Positions 1 through 5,269 are shown, counted from the first letter of the stretch. The stretch is DNA of 5,269 bases from Noviherbaspirillum sp. (GCA_028292785.1 JAQGLQ010000501.1:1-5269), one strand, 5' to 3'. Program-made: numbers and translations. Notes: a model not told the origin generated them from the letters alone.

Positions 1-405
1 CGCCACCACGTTGTCGACGTTGACGCGCGCCAGCCAGGTGGCCTTTGCGAGATCGTACTGCGATTTGCGCGACACCTGGTTGAGCGCCAGTCCGACCACG
101 TTGTACAGGCCGATGGTGTAGCCGTCCGGCTTGGCCTTGTGCAGATAGTTGGCGGCGACCACGTTGCCGGCGCCATCCATGTTGCGCACCACCACGTTCG
201 CCTTGTTGGGCAGGTGCTTCTCGATGAAGGGCGCGATCGCTTGCGCCAGGTCGCCGTAGCCGCCGCCCGGCTTGTAGCCGACCACGAATTCGATGGGTTT
301 TTCGGGATATTTGCCGGCCGCGTTGGCGGCGGTTGCAATGCCTGCCGCCGCGAGGCCGGCCAGGAAGTTGCGCGACAGGTGTTTCCAGGTGCGCTCGGTT
401 TGCAT
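1..405 (-). CDS. tctC: TctC/Bug-family periplasmic substrate-binding protein, N-terminal 135 residues (cut by window edge)
   Basis: This is the start of an extracytoplasmic solute receptor of the TTT system; the rest lies beyond base 1. The family binds small carboxylates in the periplasm and hands them to TctA/TctB. Residues 1-30 look like a signal peptide: basic K8/R12, a hydrophobic Ala-rich stretch at 14-29, and likely cleavage near ANA/AG at 27-31. The mature protein opens with the family pattern KYPEKPIEFVV, then a glycine-rich ligand loop PGGGYGD (46-52), NMDGAGNVVAA (75-85) and KPDGYTIG (92-99). The loop differs from the usual PGGxxD: the Asp seems shifted by one (G51, D52). The start at 405 is chosen because AAGGAG lies 8 nt upstream and the frame stays open; the ATG at 410 is in another frame. 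It is the last visible gene of the operon, preceded by two hairpins. The family call is secure; the ligand is unknown. Confidence 0.93.
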   Translation of the reverse strand, partial: MQTERTWKHLSRNFLAGLAAAGIATAANAAGKYPEKPIEFVVGYKPGGGYGDLAQAIAPFIEKHLPNKANVVVRNMDGAGNVVAANYLHKAKPDGYTIGLYNVVGLALNQVSRKSQYDLAKATWLARVNVDNVVA

Positions 406-413
406 GCCATGTC

Positions 414-419
414 TCCTTA
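414..419 (-). promoter_or_regulatory. Ribosome binding site of tctC
   Basis: AAGGAG on the minus strand, 8 nt before the ATG at 405. It decides between the two close ATGs (410 and 405), because only the latter opens the Bug frame. A GC-rich hairpin ends 8 nt before it. Confidence 0.8.
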
Positions 420-427
420 TATTATTG

Positions 428-448
428 CTGGCCGCGCGGGGCGGCCAG
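428..448 (-). other. Perfect 8-bp hairpin just upstream of the tctC ribosome binding site
   Basis: On the minus strand CTGGCCGC and GCGGCCAG flank a 5-nt loop, giving a GC-rich stem in the leader of tctC. The sequence after it is CAATAATATAAGGAG, with no T run, so it is not a standard intrinsic terminator. It could act as a stabiliser or processing barrier for the receptor part of the operon mRNA, or mark a separate leader. The structure is plain in the sequence; the role is inference. Confidence 0.6.
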
Positions 449-482
449 TCTGCCAAGCATAATAAGCTGTTTTTCGGCTTTT

Positions 483-502
483 GCCTGAACCGTCGTTCAG
501 GC
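483..502 (-). other. Perfect 8-bp hairpin over the stop codon of the ThDP enzyme gene
   Basis: GCCTGAAC and GTTCAGGC flank a 4-nt loop. On the minus strand the first arm contains the TGA stop of the ThDP gene (499-497). What follows is AAAAGCCGAAAAAC, which is A-rich instead of T-rich, so it lacks the U tract of an intrinsic terminator. It may protect the 3' end of the upstream message from exonucleases or slow RNA polymerase between the enzyme and the receptor. Function is inferred. Confidence 0.55.
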
Positions 503-2239
503 TACGTCATATTCCGGCCGCACGCGCACATCGACGACGACGGTTTCGCCGTTCTTGACCCTGGCGATGGCATCGATCACCACCGCTTCCAGTTCACCCG
601 CGGTTCGCACCGGTCCGATGCCCGTCGCGCCCTGAGCACGCGCGATGGCGGCGATATCGATGTCGGGTTCGCCGATATGCTGGCCTATCCATTTGTTCTC
701 CACCGGGCGGCTGCGATGGATCGCGACTTTCTCCTGGTGGATCTCATCGTTGAAGAAGGAACGGTTATTGGATACCAGAACCAGCATCGGGATACGGTAG
801 CGCGCGGCGGTCCAGATCGCGCTCGAACCCATCATGAAGTCGCCGTCGCCGAGAATCGCCACCGGCACCCGCTCGCTATCCTGTAGCGCGAGCGCGGCGC
901 CGACCGCCATGCCCGGTCCGGCGCCGATGCCGCCGCCGCCGTCCGATCCGAGGAAATCGAGCGGATGCTCGAAGCGGCAGGTGTCGCCGGCCCAGCCCAG
1001 CGGCAGGCGGATGTAGGTGATCTTTTCATTGGCGGTGATGCGCTGCATCAGCCAGCCGAAATCGCGAATGCCGATCTCCCGTTGCGGATCGGGCGCGGCG
1101 CCCGGCGGATGCTTGACCACGGGCGCGAAGTGGCGCGGCTGGTTGCGAAGCTTTTTCACTTCATCGAGCAGCAGGGGAACCAGCACGTCCGGTTCGCACA
1201 GCAATTGCAGATCCATCGGCGCCAGGCCCTGATAGTCCATGCTCCAGCCGCGATGGATGTAGGGATCGACCGAGCACTGGATGATCTGCGACGGCGCCAG
1301 CGCGCCGGGCATGGCGGTCTTGAGCGTGCCGGCCAGATCGACCCAGTCGAGGCTGAGCACCACGTCGGCTTCACGCAACGCCTGCAAGCCAGGCTCGGGA
1401 ACGCGCAATCCGGGCGCTGCCGCCAGCAGGGGATGATGGGTGGGAAAGGTCGCGCCCAGCTTCAGGTCCGTCAGCACTTTCGCGTTGAGACGCTCGGCCA
1501 GTTCGACCCGCTGTTGCCAACCCTCGGTGCTGCGCGATACGCGGCCCATCATGATCAGCGGATTTTTCGCGCCGGCGAGCAGAGCGGCTGCGCGCTTGAC
1601 CAGGTCGGAAGAAGGTTGCGCCGGCGGCGGCAGACGGAAGCGTGACACGTCGGGCACCGCGAGACCGTCCGGCGCACGTTCTTCCTGGATGGTGACGTCG
1701 AAGCATACGTACACCGGCGCGCGCGGCGCGGTCTGCGCGATCATCGAAGCGCGCAGCATGGACTCGGCGGCCGCCTCGAGCGAGGCCGGCTGATCGTCCC
1801 ACTTGGTGTAGTCGCGAACCAGCGCGCCCTGGTCCTTGGCGGTATGCAGCCATTCGATCCAGGGGCGGCGCTTGGCTGCGTCGACCGCGCCGGTGGCGCC
1901 GAAAATCACTACCGGCATGCGGTCGCACCATGCGTTGAAGATGGTCATGGTGGCATGCATCAGCCCCACATTGCTGTGCAGGATGACGCCGAGCGGCTTG
2001 CCGGTCACCTTGGCATAGCCGTGGGCCAGCGCCACCGTGTGTTCTTCATGCAGGCACAGCAGCATCTTCGGGTCGGCATTGCCGAGGTGGTTCACCAGGC
2101 TGTCGTGCAGCCCGCGGAAGCTGGCTCCCGGCGTCAGCGCCACGTAATTCAGGTCGAGCGCCCTGATCACATCGGCCAGATAATCGCTGCCCCACTTGCG
2201 TGAATCGGGCTTGCCCTCGACGGGCCGTTCAATCTGCAT
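497..2239 (-). CDS. ThDP-dependent enzyme of the benzoylformate decarboxylase / acetolactate synthase superfamily
   Basis: A complete 580-residue cytoplasmic enzyme, a usual length for three-domain ThDP decarboxylases. The N-terminal pyrimidine-binding domain (about 15-185) has the cofactor-activating Glu in LHEEHTVALAHGYAKVTGKP (E65) and LHSNVG...NAW (87-104), which closely resembles the active-site His segment of benzoylformate decarboxylase. The central domain (about 210-365) is of the family type. The C-terminal domain has GSDGGGGIGAGPG (431-443) and the ThDP/Mg motif GDGDF (464-468) ending at NN (491-492); SAIWTAARYRIP (473-484) also recalls benzoylformate decarboxylase. The second catalytic His known from that enzyme has no obvious counterpart. 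Expected chemistry is decarboxylation or carboligation of a 2-oxo acid; the substrate is not determined. The start at 2239 has GGAG 8 nt upstream. The gene sits between tctB and tctC, 40 bp after tctB, so it is probably cotranscribed with the transporter. An acetolactate synthase role in biosynthesis is unlikely in this context. Confidence 0.9.
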   Translation of the reverse strand: MQIERPVEGKPDSRKWGSDYLADVIRALDLNYVALTPGASFRGLHDSLVNHLGNADPKMLLCLHEEHTVALAHGYAKVTGKPLGVILHSNVGLMHATMTIFNAWCDRMPVVIFGATGAVDAAKRRPWIEWLHTAKDQGALVRDYTKWDDQPASLEAAAESMLRASMIAQTAPRAPVYVCFDVTIQEERAPDGLAVPDVSRFRLPPPAQPSSDLVKRAAALLAGAKNPLIMMGRVSRSTEGWQQRVELAERLNAKVLTDLKLGATFPTHHPLLAAAPGLRVPEPGLQALREADVVLSLDWVDLAGTLKTAMPGALAPSQIIQCSVDPYIHRGWSMDYQGLAPMDLQLLCEPDVLVPLLLDEVKKLRNQPRHFAPVVKHPPGAAPDPQREIGIRDFGWLMQRITANEKITYIRLPLGWAGDTCRFEHPLDFLGSDGGGGIGAGPGMAVGAALALQDSERVPVAILGDGDFMMGSSAIWTAARYRIPMLVLVSNNRSFFNDEIHQEKVAIHRSRPVENKWIGQHIGEPDIDIAAIARAQGATGIGPVRTAGELEAVVIDAIARVKNGETVVVDVRVRPEYDVA

Positions 2240-2247
2240 TGTTCATA

Positions 2248-2251
2248 CTCC
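2248..2251 (-). promoter_or_regulatory. Ribosome binding site of the ThDP enzyme gene
   Basis: GGAG on the minus strand, 8 nt before the ATG at 2239, within the 40-bp gap after tctB. An ATG at 2246 lies only 1 nt from the GGAG and is out of frame, so it is not used. Confidence 0.65.
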
Positions 2252-2279
2252 AGTCAAAGTTTTATCGCGTCCCGCTCGT

Positions 2280-2762
2280 TCACAAAAAATAATGCAGCTT
2301 GAAGCCAAGCACGAAGACGACATAAATAAAGGCCGCCATCACCGCCGGGTACAGCACGGACAGCAGCCAGGTTTCGCGGTTGATCCACTTGAGGTAAATG
2401 AACAGGGCAAGGGACGCCGCCAGCAGCATGTTGGTCAGCCAGATCAATGCGACGAACGCGGCGATCCAGCCGAAAAATACCGCTCTATGCGCGAGCGTGT
2501 CATTGGGATCCGCCTCCTCCTGGGCCGCCCCTTCGCCGCCGAGCGAACCGGAGGAACTGCCCTCCAGGAACGACATGCGCTTTCTCACGGCCGGGAAAAA
2601 ATCCATCAGCATCTGCACGCCGGAAAAAATCATCAGCAGGACACTGCAGGCGCGCGGCACCATGCCGACGTCGGTGCGCAGCTCCAGGGTTTCATAAGTG
2701 ATGAAGGTCGCGAATGCGAAAAGCAGCGCGGCGAATACGCCTTTTTCGGTGATGCGCATCAT
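2280..2762 (-). CDS. tctB: TctB-family small membrane subunit of the TTT transporter
   Basis: A 160-residue inner-membrane protein of normal TctB length. In this family it pairs with TctA in the membrane; its exact role is poorly known. Hydrophobic segments lie near residues 7-25, 34-56, 93-124 (long, perhaps two helices) and 132-155. Between the second and third is a hydrophilic loop (about 57-92) rich in Ser, Gly and Glu, with EGSSSGSLGGEG at 67-78 and an acidic run after it. The start is the first of two consecutive ATGs: it overlaps the tctA stop as ATGA, and AAAGGA lies 8 nt upstream, which favours the first ATG. This implies translational coupling to tctA. Sequence in this family is weakly conserved, so the call rests on length, topology and position next to tctA. 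Confidence 0.88.
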   Translation of the reverse strand: MMRITEKGVFAALLFAFATFITYETLELRTDVGMVPRACSVLLMIFSGVQMLMDFFPAVRKRMSFLEGSSSGSLGGEGAAQEEADPNDTLAHRAVFFGWIAAFVALIWLTNMLLAASLALFIYLKWINRETWLLSVLYPAVMAAFIYVVFVLGFKLHYFL

Positions 2763-4231
2763 GTGCCCAATCCTTTACGTTGTTGCCGCACGAGCGGCCA
2801 TGCCAGCGACACGACAATCAGAACCAGCAGCACCAGGGCGATGGGCCGAGTGAAGAATCCGGCATGGCCGAAGGTGGCCATCGACTGGTGATACGAGGCT
2901 TCCAGCAGCTTTCCGAGCACCAGCGCGATGATCAGGGCGATGCGCGAGTAGCCGTACTTTTGCATCACGACCGCGAGCAGGCCGAATACTGCGGCGACGA
3001 TCACGTCTCCCAGCTTGCCGCCGCTGCCGTAGGCGGCGATCAGGCCGAAGGCGATGATGCCGGGCGCCATCAGCGAACAGCGGATCTTGGTCAGAAACAC
3101 CAGCCGCGTCGCGAATACCAGGCCAAGGCCCATCGCGACAAATTTGCCGACGACGGCGGCGGCGATCAGGAACTCGGTGGTGTCGATATGCTTGGTCAGC
3201 ATTTCCGGGCCAGGCGACAGGCCGTGGATCATCAGGCCGCCGAGCAGCACCGCCATCGCGGAATTGCCGGGGATGCCGAATGCCAGCGTCGGCAGCAGAT
3301 TGCCGCCTTCCTTGGCGTCGTTCGCCGACTCCACCGCGATCACGCCTTCGATTGCGCCCTTGCCGAACCTTTCGGGATTCTTGGAAGTCTGCACCGCCGC
3401 GCCGTATGCCATGAAACTCGCGACCACGCCGCCGATGCCGGGAATCACGCCGAGGCCGAAGCCGATCGCGCAGGAGCGCAGGAACAGGCCGAAGTTCTGC
3501 GCCACGGCGCGCAAGCCTTCCATCGAGATGCCGGACTTCACTTCGACCGCGCTGGCGATGGCTTCATTCTGCCGGCTCAGCGTATAGGCTTCGCCGATGG
3601 CGAACAGCCCGATGATCACCGCGATCAGGTCGATGCCGTCGGCCAGGTAATCCAGGCCGAAGGTGAAGCGCTCGCCGCCCATGATGGGTTCCATGCCTAC
3701 ATAGCAGAGCAGCAGGCCGAGCAGCGCAGACATCAGGCCGCGGAAAGTATTGCCCTTGGTAACGGCGGCGATGATGGTCAGGCCGAACACGGCGAGCATG
3801 AAGAAATCGGGATAGGAAAATGCCAGGATCAGATTGCGCGCGACCGGCAGCATCAGGTCCAGGGCGACCAGGCCGACCAGTCCGCCGAGGGCCGAGCACA
3901 CCATGGCGGCGGTGATCGCCATGCCGGCCTTGCCCTGCTTCGCCAGCGGGTAGCCGTCGAACTGGGTCGCGGCATTGGCGGCATCACCCGGCGTGTTGAT
4001 CAGGATCGAGGTGATCGATCCGCCGAAGTTGGAAGCACCGTAACAGGACAACAGCAGCACGATGGCGGCCTCGGGGCTCATGCCATAGGTCAGCGGGATG
4101 AGGAACACCATCGCGATGGTTCCCCCCAGCCCGGGCAATACGCCGATGACCAGTCCGAACATCACGGACGCGCACATCAGCAGCATCAGGTCCCATTGAA
4201 ATACGGCGCCCAGTTGCGACAGAAAACCCAT
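2759..4231 (-). CDS. tctA: TctA-family large membrane subunit of the TTT transporter
   Basis: A complete 490-residue polytopic inner-membrane protein, normal for TctA, which forms the transport path for a carboxylate driven by an ion gradient. Family motifs are clear and come in two related halves: GVLPGLGGTIAM (30-41) with INTPGDAANAATQFDGYPLAKQG (78-100), and GVIPGIGGVVASFMAYG (261-277) with FGIPGNSAMAVLLGG (318-332) and GLSPGPEM (337-344). This internal duplication is typical of the family. YGASNFGGSITSIL (64-77) lies in the first conserved cytosol/membrane region. The C-terminus ends in a basic tail (RQQRKG). The start at 4231 has GAGGAG 5 nt upstream. It is the first gene of the operon, divergent from the LysR-type regulator, and its stop overlaps the tctB start. 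I see no frameshift or missing segment. Confidence 0.96.
   Translation of the reverse strand: MGFLSQLGAVFQWDLMLLMCASVMFGLVIGVLPGLGGTIAMVFLIPLTYGMSPEAAIVLLLSCYGASNFGGSITSILINTPGDAANAATQFDGYPLAKQGKAGMAITAAMVCSALGGLVGLVALDLMLPVARNLILAFSYPDFFMLAVFGLTIIAAVTKGNTFRGLMSALLGLLLCYVGMEPIMGGERFTFGLDYLADGIDLIAVIIGLFAIGEAYTLSRQNEAIASAVEVKSGISMEGLRAVAQNFGLFLRSCAIGFGLGVIPGIGGVVASFMAYGAAVQTSKNPERFGKGAIEGVIAVESANDAKEGGNLLPTLAFGIPGNSAMAVLLGGLMIHGLSPGPEMLTKHIDTTEFLIAAAVVGKFVAMGLGLVFATRLVFLTKIRCSLMAPGIIAFGLIAAYGSGGKLGDVIVAAVFGLLAVVMQKYGYSRIALIIALVLGKLLEASYHQSMATFGHAGFFTRPIALVLLVLIVVSLAWPLVRQQRKGLGT
2771..2776 (-). promoter_or_regulatory. Ribosome binding site of tctB, inside the end of tctA
   Basis: AAAGGA on the minus strand, 8 nt before the ATG at 2762 and 11 nt before the second ATG at 2759. 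The spacing supports the upstream ATG of the ATGATG pair and coupling with the tctA stop. Confidence 0.55.
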
Positions 4232-4236
4232 CTTGT

Positions 4237-4242
4237 CTCCTC
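4237..4242 (-). promoter_or_regulatory. Ribosome binding site of tctA
   Basis: GAGGAG on the minus strand, 5 nt before the ATG at 4231. It supports the chosen start of the first gene in the operon. Confidence 0.75.
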
Positions 4243-4306
4243 TCTTCGCGCGATCGGCTGACGCACCGCTCTCCGGCGGATGCTCGTCTACCCGCGCCTG
4301 TTGTGT

Positions 4307-4365
4307 GTTACGCAGCCCGGCGAGGCCGGAACATGGTTACGCAGCCCGGCGAGGCCGGAACATGG
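4307..4365. repeat. Exact 29-bp tandem duplication (two copies plus one base)
   Basis: Bases 4307-4335 are repeated without mismatch at 4336-4364, and the next base also matches. Each unit contains the small dyad CCGGC-GAG-GCCGG (4317-4329 and 4346-4358) and ends in CGGAACATG. There is no spacer between copies. A perfect copy suggests a recent slippage or duplication event, or selection for two copies of a protein-binding site. It lies upstream of tctA on its minus-strand template and about 180-240 bp upstream of the regulator start. Confidence 0.95.
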
Positions 4366-4398
4366 CGAAAAATCAATGGATGATTTTCTTCTGTTCCG
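4356..4398. promoter_or_regulatory. Nested inverted repeat, candidate operator
   Basis: The outer arms are CGGAACA (4356-4362) and TGTTCCG (4392-4398). The inner arms are AAAATCA (4369-4375) and TGATTTT (4381-4387) around ATGGA. Both arm pairs are 7-bp perfect matches and nearly share a centre, with internal loops of 6 and 4 nt. The outer left arm belongs to the second copy of the 29-bp repeat. Such a dyad in a divergent region fits a regulator-binding site. It does not show the classical T-N11-A pattern, so assignment to the adjacent LysR-type protein is inference. Confidence 0.55.
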
Positions 4399-4472
4399 AA
4401 ACCCTTGACCAATGCTATTCATGCCGTTCCCCATCGAATTTGTTTATCGGGCGTCCAAGGCGCGGGCCTAAA

Positions 4473-4489
4473 TTGCAGTATGCTTGCAA
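4473..4489. promoter_or_regulatory. Interrupted dyad TTGCA-N7-TGCAA, possible regulator site
   Basis: Five-base arms at 4473-4477 and 4485-4489 around 7 bp, overlapping a 10-bp palindrome GCTTGCAAGC (4482-4491). It lies 56-72 bp upstream of the regulator start, where autoregulation by a LysR-type protein often occurs. The arms are short, so chance is possible. Confidence 0.3.
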
Positions 4490-4491
4490 GC

Positions 4492-4498
4492 TGTTCCG
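4492..4498 (+). promoter_or_regulatory. TGTTCCG motif near the regulator start (fourth copy)
   Basis: CTGTTCCGA here (4491-4499) repeats CTGTTCCGA at 4391-4399 exactly 100 bp away. The same 7-mer occurs inverted as CGGAACA at 4327-4333 and 4356-4362. It ends 46 bp before the regulator start codon. It may be a shared half-site for the regulator; this is inferred from recurrence only. Confidence 0.4.
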
Positions 4499-4544
4499 AG
4501 GCCCCGGCCGCTTCCTCGACAACCGCAAACCGCCGCCCGTCGCC

Positions 4545-5269
4545 ATGACCGCCAGTATCAGCCTGCGCCACCTGAGAGTCTTCATCGCCGTCGCCGAACG
4601 GGGCGGGGCGACCCGGGCCGCCGACTTTCTTTATCGGGCGCAGTCGGCGGTGACCCGGTCGATCCAGGAGCTCGAGCATTCGCTCGGCGTGCAACTGTTC
4701 GAAAGAAAAACCGGCGGAATGGTGCCGACGGCATTCGGCGACTCCCTGCTGCTTCGCGCGCGGCGCGCGGCGCAGGAGTTCGAACTGGCGCGCCACGAGA
4801 TGAGCTTGAGGACCGGCCAGAATGCCGCGCCGCGCGCGCCGGCGTTTTCCCTGCTGTTCAATGAGCACCAGCTGACCACCTTCCTGAAACTGGCGGAGCT
4901 GCAGCATATGCCGACGGCGGCGAAGATGCTTGGCATCACGCAGCCGGCCGTGAGCGCGTCGGTCAACAAGCTGGAAGCCAGCCTCGGCATCGCGCTGTTC
5001 AAGCGCACGCCGAAGGGCATGCACTTGACCGAGGCCGGCGAAGTGCTGTTCTTCCGGACCAGGCGGGCGCTGGCGGAATTGCGCCACGTGACGGCGGAAC
5101 TGTCCGCCCTCGGCGGGACGGTGGAGGGGCGGGTCATCGTCGGCGTGCTTCCGCTCGGCCGCAGCTATATCCTGCCGCGCGCGATCGCGCGGGCGATCGC
5201 CGCGCATCCGAAGCTGCGGATCTCGACCATCGAAGGCAGTTTCGATCCGCTCGCCACCGACCTGCGCGC
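4545..5269 (+). CDS. LysR-type transcriptional regulator with two tandem N-terminal winged-helix domains (cut by window edge)
   Basis: The frame is open from ATG 4545 to the window end: 241 codons plus 2 bases, with the C-terminus missing. Residues 7-75 form a LysR-type HTH (LRHLRVFIAVAERGGATRAADFLY, split here as 7-20 and 21-30; then QSAVTRSIQELEHSLGVQLFER at 33-54). Residues 108-185 form a second complete one (TTFLKLAELQ at 111-120, TAAKMLGITQPAVSASVNKL at 124-143, EASLGIALFKRT at 144-155, LTEAGE at 161-166). A hand alignment gives about 23 identities in 57 positions, ungapped, at an offset of exactly 100 residues. The effector-binding domain begins near 193 with VEGRVIVGVLPLG and LPRAIARAIAAHP. 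Normal LysR proteins have one HTH and reach the effector domain near residue 90. There is no clear Shine-Dalgarno before 4545 and no in-frame ATG or GTG nearby upstream. It is divergent from tctA and probably regulates that operon and itself. Family is certain; target and effector are inferred. Confidence 0.93.
   Translation, partial: MTASISLRHLRVFIAVAERGGATRAADFLYRAQSAVTRSIQELEHSLGVQLFERKTGGMVPTAFGDSLLLRARRAAQEFELARHEMSLRTGQNAAPRAPAFSLLFNEHQLTTFLKLAELQHMPTAAKMLGITQPAVSASVNKLEASLGIALFKRTPKGMHLTEAGEVLFFRTRRALAELRHVTAELSALGGTVEGRVIVGVLPLGRSYILPRAIARAIAAHPKLRISTIEGSFDPLATDLR

Larger units (their letters stand above)
4232..4544. promoter_or_regulatory. Divergent tctA-lysR intergenic control region
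   Basis: This is 313 bp with no convincing gene. Divergent promoters for tctA (minus) and the regulator (plus) must lie here, as is usual for LysR-type regulators and their targets. It contains an exact 29-bp tandem repeat, a nested dyad, four TGTTCCG motifs and a further interrupted dyad (listed separately). TTGACC at 4405-4410 could be a plus-strand -35 element, but no good -10 follows at 16-18 bp, so I do not call a promoter. The leader of tctA from the repeats to its start is about 65 bp. Confidence 0.7.

Noticed and set aside
340..405. Twin-arginine signal in the receptor
   Set aside because: The N-terminus has SRNFL with a single Arg, so an ordinary Sec signal peptide is more likely.
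401..410. ATG at 410 as the start of tctC
   Set aside because: It is out of frame with the Bug protein; the ATG at 405 has the proper spacing to AAGGAG.
483..502. Intrinsic terminator after the ThDP enzyme gene
   Set aside because: The stem is perfect but the minus-strand sequence after it is A-rich with no T run, and the plus-strand side has none either.
2780..4261. A 493-codon open frame on the plus strand
   Set aside because: It is the antisense shadow of tctA. Its translation is rich in Gln, His, Asp and Arg with no family motif, while the opposite strand is a perfect TctA.
4307..4365. CRISPR repeat pair
   Set aside because: The two 29-bp copies are directly adjacent with no spacer, and there are no further copies or cas genes.
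4369..4387. Classical LysR T-N11-A box in the AT-rich dyad
   Set aside because: At the 13-bp span around the centre the bases are A and T in the wrong order (A-N11-T), so it is kept only as a generic dyad.
4405..4433. Sigma-70 promoter starting at TTGACC
   Set aside because: The -35-like hexamer is good, but bases 16-18 bp downstream are CCCC-rich with no -10 resemblance.
4484..4864. Plus-strand frame of 126 codons overlapping the regulator
   Set aside because: Pro/Arg-rich shadow frame; the regulator frame carries the HTH motifs.
4419..5207. A 262-codon open frame on the minus strand
   Set aside because: Antisense to the LysR-type regulator; no recognisable motif and Arg/Gln/Pro-rich composition typical of shadow frames in GC-rich DNA.

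Overview
The window is GC-rich and gene-dense. It has the look of an accessory catabolic locus from a betaproteobacterium, probably Burkholderiales (Bordetella, Cupriavidus or Herbaspirillum-like). This is inferred from the tripartite tricarboxylate transporter (TTT) genes with a Bug-type binding protein, a divergent LysR-type regulator and the codon choice; the genus cannot be fixed from the sequence.

Layout. Four genes are read on the minus strand, from right to left: tctA (4231-2759), tctB (2762-2280), a benzoylformate-decarboxylase-like ThDP enzyme (2239-497) and the start of a TctC/Bug periplasmic binding protein (405 to beyond base 1). tctA and tctB overlap by ATGA, tctB and the enzyme are 40 bp apart, and the enzyme and tctC are 91 bp apart. 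The last gap carries two perfect short hairpins. A LysR-type regulator is transcribed the other way from 4545 and runs off the right edge. Both edge genes are partial.

How it may work. TctA and TctB form the membrane part of a secondary carboxylate transporter and TctC is its periplasmic receptor. The ThDP enzyme lies between the membrane genes and the receptor, so it probably acts on the imported compound. Its N-terminal active-site motifs resemble benzoylformate decarboxylase, which suggests a 2-oxo acid, possibly aromatic. The substrate is inference.

The most unusual parts are at the control end. The regulator encodes two complete LysR-type winged-helix DNA-binding domains in tandem, 100 residues apart, ahead of its effector domain. 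The 313-bp divergent intergenic region holds an exact 29-bp tandem duplication, a nested 43-bp dyad and four copies of TGTTCCG (two in each orientation). These are good candidates for the binding sites of this two-headed regulator.
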